This document shows positions 5,958 through 12,294 of a DNA stretch of 12,294 nucleotides, piece by piece. The notes below the pieces were generated by a model. The model was given only the letters and a program-made list of their open reading frames with translations. It made no database searches and was not told where the DNA came from. The stretch lies in NCBI GenBank assembly GCA_903970565.1, contig CAJCJE010000451.1, positions 1 to 12,294 of the forward strand, given 5' to 3'. This DNA is from Candidatus Melainabacteria bacterium. Its GTDB lineage: Bacteria > Actinomycetota > Actinomycetes > Mycobacteriales > Pseudonocardiaceae. Position numbers and translations under genes: made by a program. Numbering within the stretch: position 1 is the stretch's first letter; each line of letters starts with the position of its first letter.

Positions 5958-6335
5958 GCGATGTCCTTTCCAGCTCGGGAGCACCTCGGCGAACACCATC
6001 GGAACAGTCTGGAAAGACCGGTGGCGTCCTGCTGCCCGGCTCGAGCTGAGCCCTCGGTAAGTCGCAATCGTCCAGGTGGCGCGGGTGAGCGTCGAGCCGG
6101 GACATACTGCTTGGTCAGCATGATGTTAATCCGCGGCACCGGCCCCACCCGCTCGGGGTACCGCTGCCGGCCCGACGTGGCTACGACCACACGAAGCATC
6201 CCGCCTTGAGATCACACGGGGCCGACCGCAGGACTACGCTGGTCTGGACGAGGGAGAACCCGCGGGCTCCCCGCGCTGTTGCGTGTATCGGGATCGATCG
6301 AGACGCTCGCCGCAACACTGTCGTGAGGGGTCCGC
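5958..6335. promoter_or_regulatory. Divergent ctaB/tkt intergenic region
   Basis: This 378-bp stretch has no convincing gene. The longest minus-strand frame here (5954-6199) has no family features and runs into the ctaB start. It must hold the promoters for ctaB (leftward) and the tkt-tal-pgi-zwf unit (rightward). A TTGAGA hexamer at 6206-6211 could be a -35 box, but no -10 at proper spacing is evident. An A/T-richer stretch around 6113-6130 is the most promoter-like segment for ctaB. I see no riboswitch or tRNA. Confidence 0.45.
6261..6275 (+). promoter_or_regulatory. Small GC hairpin in the tkt leader
   Basis: CGCGGG (6261-6266), loop CTC, CCCGCG (6270-6275) form a six-base-pair perfect stem about 60 nt before the tkt ATG. 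It overlaps an alternative arrangement GGGAG (6252-6256)/CTCCC (6267-6271), so two mutually exclusive folds are possible. This could matter if the transcript starts upstream, but such short GC stems are frequent by chance in this genome. Confidence 0.2.
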
Positions 6336-8459
6336 ATGACGCGAGAGTGGGAGCTGCGGTCCGTGTCTGATTCAGACGACCTCACCCGTCTTACCACCGC
6401 CATTGTGCCCGAGGACTGGACCGAGCTGGACAAGCGCGCGGTCGACACGGTCCGGGTCCTGGCGGCAGACGCGGTGCAGAAGGTGGGCAACGGTCATCCG
6501 GGCACTGCGATGAGCCTGGCGCCGACCGCCTATTCGCTGTTCCAACGAGTGCTGCGGCACGACCCGAGCGACCCGGACTGGGTCGGCCGGGACCGGTTCG
6601 TGCTCTCCTGTGGACACAGCAGCCTGACGCTGTACATCCAGCTGTTCCTGGCCGGCTACGGGCTGGAACTGGAGGACCTGAAGTCGCTGCGCACCTGGGG
6701 TTCGAAGACGCCGGGGCACCCTGAGCACGGGCACCTCGCCGGGGTCGAGATCACCACCGGTCCGCTCGGTCAGGGCTTGGCCTCCGCGGTCGGGATGGCG
6801 ATGGCCGCCCGCCGCGAGCGCGGCCTGTTCGACCCGGACGCGCCGACCGGGCAGAGCCCGTTCGACCACCACGTCTACGTGATCGCCTCGGACGGTGACA
6901 TCGAGGAGGGCGTCACCTCGGAGGCGTCCTCGATCGCCGGCACCCAGCAACTGGGCAACCTGGTGGTGATCTACGACCACAACCACATCTCCATCGAGGA
7001 CGACACCAGGATCGCCCTGTCGGAGGACACCGGCGCCCGGTACGAGGCCTACGGCTGGCACGTGCAGTACGTCGAGGGCGGCGAGAACGTCACCGGCATC
7101 CTGGAGGCGATCGAGGCCGCGAAGGCGGTCACCGACAAGCCCTCGATCATCGTGCTGCACACCATCATCGGCTTCCCGGCGCCGACCAAGATGAACACCG
7201 GCAAGGCGCACGGCGCCGCGCTCGGCACCGACGAGGTGGCCGAGACCAAGAAGATTCTCGGCTTCGACCCGGAGAAGTCCTTCCAGGTGTCCGACGAGGT
7301 GCTCGCACACACCCGCGAGGTCGTCTCGCGCGGCAAGCAGGAGCACGCGGCCTGGCAGGACTCGTTCGACAAGTGGGCGGCGAACAACGCCGAGCGCAAG
7401 GCGCTGTTCGACCGGCTGGCCAAGCACGAGCTGCCGCCGAGCTGGGCGGACAACCTGCCGCACTGGGACACCGACCCCAAGGGCATCGCCACCCGCAAGG
7501 CATCCAGCGAGGTGCTTTCCTCCCTGGCCGACGTGCTGCCCGAGCTGTGGGGCGGTTCGGCCGACCTCGCCGAGAGCAACAACACCACGATGAAGGGCGC
7601 GGACTCCTTCGGTCCGACCTCCATCGCGACCAAGGAGTGGAACGCCCAGCCCTACGGGCGGACGCTGCACTTCGGCATCCGCGAGCACGCGATGGGCTCG
7701 ATCCTCAGCGGCATCGCGCTGCACGGCCCGACCCGCCCCTACGGCGGCACGTTCCTGGTCTTCAGCGACTACATGCGCGGCGCGGTTCGCCTTGCCTCGC
7801 TGATGAAGCTGCCGGTGACCTACGTGTGGACGCACGACTCGATCGGTCTCGGCGAGGACGGTCCGACGCACCAGCCGATCGAACACCTCGCCGCGTTGCG
7901 CGCCATCCCGAACCTGGCGATCGTGCGACCCGGCGACGCCAACGAGACCGCAGCCGCGTGGAAGGCGACCCTGGAGGGCAGCGGGCCGGTCGGCCTCGCG
8001 CTGACCAGGCAGAACCTGCCGGTGCTGGAGGGGACCACCGCCGAGGGCGTCGCCAAGGGCGGCTATGTATTGGCCGACGCGGAATCGGGTACGCCCGACG
8101 TTGTGCTGATCGGCACCGGCTCGGAGCTACAGATCGCGGTCGACGCGCGCAACGCGCTCGCCGAGGAGGGCATCTCGGCCCGGGTGGTGTCCATGCCGTG
8201 CGTCGAGTGGTTCGAGGCGCAGGGTCAGTCCTATCAGGACACCGTGATCCCGCCGACGGTACGCGCGCGGGTCACCGTCGAGGCCGGCATCGCCCAGCCG
8301 TGGTACCGCTACCTCGGCAGCGCGGGCGAGCCCGTGTCCATCGAGCACTTTGGTGCCTCGGCCGACTACCAGACGCTGTTCCAGGAGTTCGGTTTCACCA
8401 CCCAGCACGTGGTCGAGGCGGCCCGCCGTTCGATCGAGCGCGCCAAGAACCAGGGCTGA
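6336..8459 (+). CDS. tkt: Transketolase
   Basis: A 707-aa thiamine-diphosphate enzyme moving two-carbon units between pentose, triose, tetrose and hexose phosphates in the non-oxidative pentose phosphate pathway. GNGHPGTAMSL at 51-61 is the substrate/cofactor His loop. TPGHPEHGHLAGVEITTGPLGQG follows, and the ThDP/Mg motif is SDGDIEEG near 185-192 with YDHN about 30 residues later. The pyrimidine-domain part has GIREHAM and GLGEDGPTHQPIEHLA near 503-518, and a C-terminal domain ends in ERAKNQG. ATG 6336 has GAGGGG five bases upstream. An alternative GTG at 6363 (giving a start SDSDDL) has GGGAG nine bases before it and better matches the typical N-terminus, so nine residues are uncertain. It is first in the tkt-tal-pgi-zwf unit, with a strong hairpin after its stop. 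Confidence 0.96.
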   Translation: MTREWELRSVSDSDDLTRLTTAIVPEDWTELDKRAVDTVRVLAADAVQKVGNGHPGTAMSLAPTAYSLFQRVLRHDPSDPDWVGRDRFVLSCGHSSLTLYIQLFLAGYGLELEDLKSLRTWGSKTPGHPEHGHLAGVEITTGPLGQGLASAVGMAMAARRERGLFDPDAPTGQSPFDHHVYVIASDGDIEEGVTSEASSIAGTQQLGNLVVIYDHNHISIEDDTRIALSEDTGARYEAYGWHVQYVEGGENVTGILEAIEAAKAVTDKPSIIVLHTIIGFPAPTKMNTGKAHGAALGTDEVAETKKILGFDPEKSFQVSDEVLAHTREVVSRGKQEHAAWQDSFDKWAANNAERKALFDRLAKHELPPSWADNLPHWDTDPKGIATRKASSEVLSSLADVLPELWGGSADLAESNNTTMKGADSFGPTSIATKEWNAQPYGRTLHFGIREHAMGSILSGIALHGPTRPYGGTFLVFSDYMRGAVRLASLMKLPVTYVWTHDSIGLGEDGPTHQPIEHLAALRAIPNLAIVRPGDANETAAAWKATLEGSGPVGLALTRQNLPVLEGTTAEGVAKGGYVLADAESGTPDVVLIGTGSELQIAVDARNALAEEGISARVVSMPCVEWFEAQGQSYQDTVIPPTVRARVTVEAGIAQPWYRYLGSAGEPVSIEHFGASADYQTLFQEFGFTTQHVVEAARRSIERAKNQG

Positions 8460-8472
8460 GACGCCAGCCAAC

Positions 8473-8504
8473 GCCCGCGCGGCCGGAACTCCGGCCGCGC
8501 GGGC
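8473..8504 (+). terminator. Strong 14-bp hairpin between tkt and tal
   Basis: GCCCGCGCGGCCGG (8473-8486), loop AACT, and its exact reverse complement (8491-8504) form a perfect GC stem starting 13 bases after the tkt stop. There is no T-tract, so in this genus it may be a partial terminator, attenuator or mRNA-stabilising 3' end rather than a full stop. It would let tkt be expressed at a different level from tal-pgi-zwf. The tal ribosome site (AGGAG) follows 14 bases later. Confidence 0.65.
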
Positions 8505-8531
8505 CAGTACCGTCAGACAGGAGCAAGCAAC

Positions 8532-9647
8532 GTGACCACCACCGATCGATTGGCGCAGTTGAGCGCCGCCGGCGTGTCGATCTGGCTGGACGATCTGTCC
8601 AGGGAACGACTGAACTCCGGCAACCTCGCCGAGCTGATCCGCGACAAGCACGTGGTCGGCGTGACCACGAACCCGACGATCTTCGCCAGCGCGCTGACCC
8701 ACGGCGAGGCCTACGACGAGCAGGTCCGCGAACTGGCCGCGCGGGGCGCCTCGCTGGACGCGGCGGTCCGCGAGATCACCACCACCGACGTGCGCAACGC
8801 CTGCGAGGTGTTCCGGGCGACCTGGGAAGCCTCCAACCACGTCGACGGCCGGGTGTCCATCGAGGTCGATCCTCGGCTGGCACACGACACCGAGAAGACC
8901 ATCGCCGAGGCGCGGGAGCTGTGGAAGACCATTGACCGGCCGAACCTGCTGGTCAAGATCCCGGCCACCAGGGAAGGCGTGCCGGCCATCGCGAAGGTGA
9001 TCGGCGAGGGCATCAGCGTGAACGTGACGCTGATCTTCTCGGTGCAGCGCTACCGCGAGGTGATGGACGCCTACCTCGAAGGCCTGGAACTGGCCAGGGC
9101 CAACGGCCACGACCTGTCGACCATCGCCTCGGTCGCCTCCTTCTTCGTGTCCCGAGTGGACAGCGAGGTGGACAAGCGGATCGACGCGCTGGGTACCGCC
9201 GAGTCCAATGCCCTGCGCGGCGAGGCGGCCATCGCCAACGCCCGGCTGGCCTATTCGGCCTTCGAGGAGGTCTTCGCCGGCGAGCGCTGGTCGGCGCTGA
9301 CCGCCGTCGGCGCGGTCGCGCAGCGTCCGCTGTGGGCCTCCACCGGGGTGAAGGACCCGGCCTATTCGGACACTCGCTACGTCGACCAGCTGGTCACCGA
9401 GGACGTGGTGAACACCATGCCGGAGAAGACCCTGGACGCGGTCGCCGACCACGGTGAGATCACCGGGGACACCGTGCGCGGCACCGGCGAGGCGGCGCAG
9501 GAGCTGTTCGACGCGCTGGCCGATACCGGGATCGACATCGACGACGTGTACCAGGTCCTCGAGGACGAGGGCGTCGAGAAGTTCGACAAGTCCTGGACCG
9601 AACTGCTGGAGTCGGTGCGGGACCAACTCGCCAAGGCGAAGGGCTGA
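8532..9647 (+). CDS. tal: Transaldolase
   Basis: A 371-aa Schiff-base aldolase that exchanges the dihydroxyacetone unit between sedoheptulose-7-phosphate and glyceraldehyde-3-phosphate, completing the non-oxidative pentose phosphate branch. The length and motifs fit the long actinobacterial class. [10 protein letters not shown] is near the start (16-25), GVTTNPTIF at 43-51, and the catalytic Lys142 is in [11 protein letters not shown] (139-149). [11 protein letters not shown] lies near 164-174 and [11 protein letters not shown] near 200. GTG 8532 is preceded by AGGAG with an eight-base spacer. The gene follows tkt after a 72-bp gap containing the hairpin, and precedes pgi by nine bases, consistent with cotranscription and translational coupling to pgi. 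Confidence 0.96.
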   Translation: MTTTDRLAQLSAAGVSIWLDDLSRERLNSGNLAELIRDKHVVGVTTNPTIFASALTHGEAYDEQVRELAARGASLDAAVREITTTDVRNACEVFRATWEASNHVDGRVSIEVDPRLAHDTEKTIAEARELWKTIDRPNLLVKIPATREGVPAIAKVIGEGISVNVTLIFSVQRYREVMDAYLEGLELARANGHDLSTIASVASFFVSRVDSEVDKRIDALGTAESNALRGEAAIANARLAYSAFEEVFAGERWSALTAVGAVAQRPLWASTGVKDPAYSDTRYVDQLVTEDVVNTMPEKTLDAVADHGEITGDTVRGTGEAAQELFDALADTGIDIDDVYQVLEDEGVEKFDKSWTELLESVRDQLAKAKG

Positions 9648-9656
9648 TTGTCAACA

Positions 9657-11279
9657 ATGGCAGAGAACGTAGCGGTCCGGGTAGTCGAGCAGAAGCTGGC
9701 CGAGGAGGCCGCCACTCTCGCCGCCCGGTTGGCCGATGAGCAGGTGGCCAGCAAGATGACCGCGCAGGACCCCTCGCTGTGGGGACCGGACGCGGAGCAC
9801 GAGGCGTCCATCCGGCTGTCCTGGACGACGCTGTCGGCGAGTTCCCGTCCGCTGGTGGGCGAGATCGAGGCGCTGCGCGGTGAACTGCACGCCGAGGGCG
9901 TCGACCGGGTCGTACTGGCCGGGATGGGCGGTTCCTCGCTGGCACCCGAGGTGATCACCGGCACCGCCGGTGTTCCGCTGGTCGTACTGGACACCACCGA
10001 CGCCGCCCAGGTCGCCGACGCGCTCGCCGGTGACCTGCGGCGCACCGTGCTGGTGGTCTCGTCGAAGTCGGGCGGCACGCTGGAGACCGACAGCCACCGG
10101 CGGATCTTCACCAGGGCCTTCACCGAGGCCGGGATCGACGCGGCCTCCCGGATCGTCGTGGTCACCGACCCCGGCTCGCCGCTGGAGAAGCTGAGCACCG
10201 AGGCGGGCTACCGCAAGGTGTTCCTGGCCGACCCGCACGTCGGTGGCCGGTACTCGGCGCTGACCGCGTTCGGCCTGGTGCCGGCCGGCCTGGCCGGGGT
10301 CGACATCGCCGCGCTGCTGGCCGACGCCGCGCAGGCGGCCACCGTGCTGTCGGCCGACGACGCCGACAACCCCGGCCTGGTGCTCGGCGCGGCGCTGGGT
10401 GCCGCGCACGGGCACGGCGCGGAAAAGGTGGTGCTGGCCGATTCCGGTTCCGGCATCAAGGGTTTCGCCGACTGGGCCGAGCAGCTGATCGCGGAGTCGA
10501 CCGGCAAGAACGGCACCGGCCTGCTGCCGGTCGCGGTCGAGGGCATCGACGCGCCCGGCTTCGTCGACGCCGGCACCGACGCGACCCCGGTCGCGATCGG
10601 CCCGGTCGACGGCGCCGCGAAGATCAGCACCACCGGTTCGCTCGGCGGGCAGATGCTGTTGTGGGAGTACGCGACCGCGGTCGCCGGCCGCCTGCTCGGC
10701 ATCAACCCGTTCGACCAGCCCGACGTGGAGGCCGCGAAGGCCGCCACGCGGTCGCTGCTGGACAAGCCGTCGGACTCCGGGGGCACCGACACCCCGGCCG
10801 CCGTGGACGGCGGGATCGAGATCCACCCGTCCGAAGGCTGGTTCCCGTCCGATGTGGACACCGTGGCCGGTGCGGTCAACGCGCTGCTGGCCGCCGCGCC
10901 GGAATTCGGCTACCTGGCCGTGCAGGCCTACCTCGACCGGCTGGACGACGCCTCCGCCGCGCTGCTGCGGCCGGAGCTGGCAAGGCGCGGTGGGCTACAG
11001 ACCACCTTCGGCTGGGGGCCCCGGTTCCTGCACTCGACCGGCCAGTACCACAAGGGCGGTCACCAGAACGGCGTCTTCCTCCAGATCACCGGCGTGGTCA
11101 CCGAGGACATGACGGTGCCGGACCGGGAGTACACGCTAGGCTCCCTGCAACATGCGCAGGCACTCGGCGACGGCCAGGTGCTCGCCCAGCACGGTCGTCC
11201 GGTGCTGCGGCTGCACCTCACCGACCGCGTCGCCGGCCTGGCCGCACTGGTGAGTGCTCTCGCGGAGGTGTCACGGTGA
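9657..11279 (+). CDS. pgi: Glucose-6-phosphate isomerase
   Basis: A 540-aa two-SIS-domain sugar isomerase interconverting glucose-6-phosphate and fructose-6-phosphate. AGMGGSSLAPEV (88-99) is the first phosphate-binding loop, SSKSGGTLET (135-144) the second, and VGGRYSALTAFGL (195-207) the isomerase signature. TGQYHKGGHQNG near 460 carries the C-terminal His/Lys region. The sequence is of the actinobacterial type related to the isomerase half of fused transaldolase/isomerase proteins, here as a separate gene directly behind tal. The start is uncertain: ATG 9657 is preferred, but TTG 9648 directly abuts the tal stop and has AAGGG four bases before it, giving three more residues. Its stop overlaps the zwf start by four bases (GTGA). 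Confidence 0.93.
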   Translation: MAENVAVRVVEQKLAEEAATLAARLADEQVASKMTAQDPSLWGPDAEHEASIRLSWTTLSASSRPLVGEIEALRGELHAEGVDRVVLAGMGGSSLAPEVITGTAGVPLVVLDTTDAAQVADALAGDLRRTVLVVSSKSGGTLETDSHRRIFTRAFTEAGIDAASRIVVVTDPGSPLEKLSTEAGYRKVFLADPHVGGRYSALTAFGLVPAGLAGVDIAALLADAAQAATVLSADDADNPGLVLGAALGAAHGHGAEKVVLADSGSGIKGFADWAEQLIAESTGKNGTGLLPVAVEGIDAPGFVDAGTDATPVAIGPVDGAAKISTTGSLGGQMLLWEYATAVAGRLLGINPFDQPDVEAAKAATRSLLDKPSDSGGTDTPAAVDGGIEIHPSEGWFPSDVDTVAGAVNALLAAAPEFGYLAVQAYLDRLDDASAALLRPELARRGGLQTTFGWGPRFLHSTGQYHKGGHQNGVFLQITGVVTEDMTVPDREYTLGSLQHAQALGDGQVLAQHGRPVLRLHLTDRVAGLAALVSALAEVSR

Positions 11280-12294
11280 CCCGGTCTCTACCCCGAACGT
11301 ACGCCAACCCGCTCCGCGACGAACGGGACAAGCGGCTGCCCAGGATCGCCGGCCCGTGTGGCGTGGTGATCTTCGGCGTGACCGGGGACCTGTCCCGCAA
11401 GAAGCTGATGCCGGCGATCTACGACCTGGCCAACCGGGGCCTGTTGCCGCCCGGTTTCGCGCTGACCGGTTTCGCCCGGCGCGACTGGGCCGACGAGGAC
11501 TTCGGCGACATCGTCTACAAGGCGGTCAAGGAACACGCCAGGACGCCGTTCCGCCAGGAGGTCTGGGACCAGCTCGCCGAGGGCATCCGGTTCGTGCCGG
11601 GCAGCTTCGACGACGACGCGGCCTTCGACTCGCTCGCGGCCACCGTCGCCGACCTGGACCGGGTCCGGGGCACCGGCGGCAACCACGCCTTCTACCTGTC
11701 CATCCCGCCGGGCGCGTTCCCGGTGGTACTCAAGCAGCTGTCCCGCTCCGGACTGTCCGCACAGGACGGTGACCAGTGGCGCCGGGTGGTCATCGAGAAG
11801 CCCTTCGGTCACGACCTGACCTCGGCCAAGCACCTCAACGGGATCGTGAACGAGGTCTTCCCCGAGGAGTCGGTGTTCCGCATCGACCACTACCTCGGCA
11901 AGGAGACGGTGCAGAACCTGTTGGCACTGCGCTTCGCCAACCAGCTGTTCGAGCCGATCTGGAACGCCAACTACGTCGACCACGTGCAGATCACGATGGC
12001 CGAGGACATCGGTCTCGGTGGTCGCGCCGGCTACTACGACGGGATCGGCGCGGCCCGCGACGTCATCCAGAACCACCTGCTCCAGCTGATGGCGCTCACC
12101 GCGATGGAGGAGCCGCTGTCCTTCAACCCGCACGACCTGCGGGCGGAGAAGATCAAGGTGCTCTCGGCGGCGACGCCGGCCGGTCCGTTCAACGAGACCA
12201 CCGCGCGCGGCCAGTACGTCGGTGGCTGGCAGGGCGGACAGAAGGTGCCCGGTCTGGTCCAGGAGGGTGGCTTCCGCAAGGACTCCACCACCGA
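11276..12294 (+). CDS. zwf: Glucose-6-phosphate 1-dehydrogenase, 3'-partial
   Basis: The first 339 residues of the enzyme that oxidises glucose-6-phosphate to 6-phosphogluconolactone with NADP+, the entry step of the oxidative pentose phosphate pathway. The dinucleotide-binding motif GVTGDLSRKKL is at 34-44, EKPFGHD at 174-180, and the active-site signature RIDHYLGKE at 202-210 with the catalytic His. A long substrate-binding segment, including VQITMAEDIGLGGRAGYYD, follows. GTG 11276 is chosen because it overlaps the pgi stop by four bases and has GGAGG seven bases upstream. The frame is open to the window end. In actinobacteria opcA (assembly factor) and pgl usually follow, but they lie outside this window. 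Confidence 0.96.
   Translation, partial: MTRSLPRTYANPLRDERDKRLPRIAGPCGVVIFGVTGDLSRKKLMPAIYDLANRGLLPPGFALTGFARRDWADEDFGDIVYKAVKEHARTPFRQEVWDQLAEGIRFVPGSFDDDAAFDSLAATVADLDRVRGTGGNHAFYLSIPPGAFPVVLKQLSRSGLSAQDGDQWRRVVIEKPFGHDLTSAKHLNGIVNEVFPEESVFRIDHYLGKETVQNLLALRFANQLFEPIWNANYVDHVQITMAEDIGLGGRAGYYDGIGAARDVIQNHLLQLMALTAMEEPLSFNPHDLRAEKIKVLSAATPAGPFNETTARGQYVGGWQGGQKVPGLVQEGGFRKDSTT

Noticed and set aside
5043..6209. Long plus-strand frame over ctaB
   Set aside because: Shadow of ctaB: Arg/His/Gln-rich composition typical of antisense in high-GC DNA and no domain features.
6372..7886. Long minus-strand frame over tkt
   Set aside because: Antisense shadow of transketolase with no recognisable domain.
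8127..9626. Long minus-strand frame over tkt and tal
   Set aside because: Antisense shadow of two confidently identified genes; composition is non-globular.

Overview
The window is high-GC actinomycete chromosome, most likely from the Pseudonocardiaceae (Amycolatopsis/Saccharopolyspora-like). This rests on third-position GC bias, GTG starts, and the right-hand order ctaB (divergent) / tkt-tal-pgi-zwf, the usual actinobacterial pentose-phosphate cluster. The family placement is inference; no 16S or tRNA is present.

Left part (1-2899): a 5'-partial cupin-like protein of unknown role, followed by a short 12-bp tandem repeat. Next is an HD-domain phosphohydrolase that overlaps tail-to-tail with a DUF1295 membrane enzyme (steroid 5-alpha-reductase/ICMT-like). 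That gene is divergent from a four-helix EXPERA (emopamil-binding/TMEM97-like) membrane protein. These are ordinary-looking host genes, although two sterol-enzyme-like membrane proteins sharing one 67-bp promoter region is notable.

Middle (about 2900-4966): a scrambled accessory patch. It opens with an AT-rich perfect inverted repeat made of two GTTATnATAAC near-palindromes. It then holds a roughly 50% GC orphan ORF with no convincing start, and a 79-bp element bounded by 12-bp inverted repeats. On the minus strand follow an intact-looking Imm1-type immunity gene and, overlapping it, the remains of a DddA/SCP1.201-like deaminase toxin. The deaminase is read in three segments across two compensating frameshifts and lacks its N-terminus. 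At about 4707 this toxin fragment abuts the C-terminal remnant of a plus-strand DUF234-type ATP-binding protein, which lacks its N-terminal part. Two truncated genes thus meet head to head at one breakpoint: a scar of insertion or deletion that left a toxin-immunity cassette with a damaged toxin and a preserved immunity gene.

Right part (5016-12294): ctaB (heme O synthase) on the minus strand, a 378-bp divergent intergenic region, then tkt, tal, pgi and zwf on the plus strand. tkt and tal are separated by a strong GC hairpin, tal and pgi by only 9 nt, and pgi and zwf overlap by 4 nt, so they look like one transcription unit. Together they link glucose-6-phosphate, fructose-6-phosphate, the oxidative branch (NADPH) and the non-oxidative branch. 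zwf runs off the right edge.

The most interesting part is the 2900-4966 patch. Nothing was searched against databases; family names come from motif recognition.
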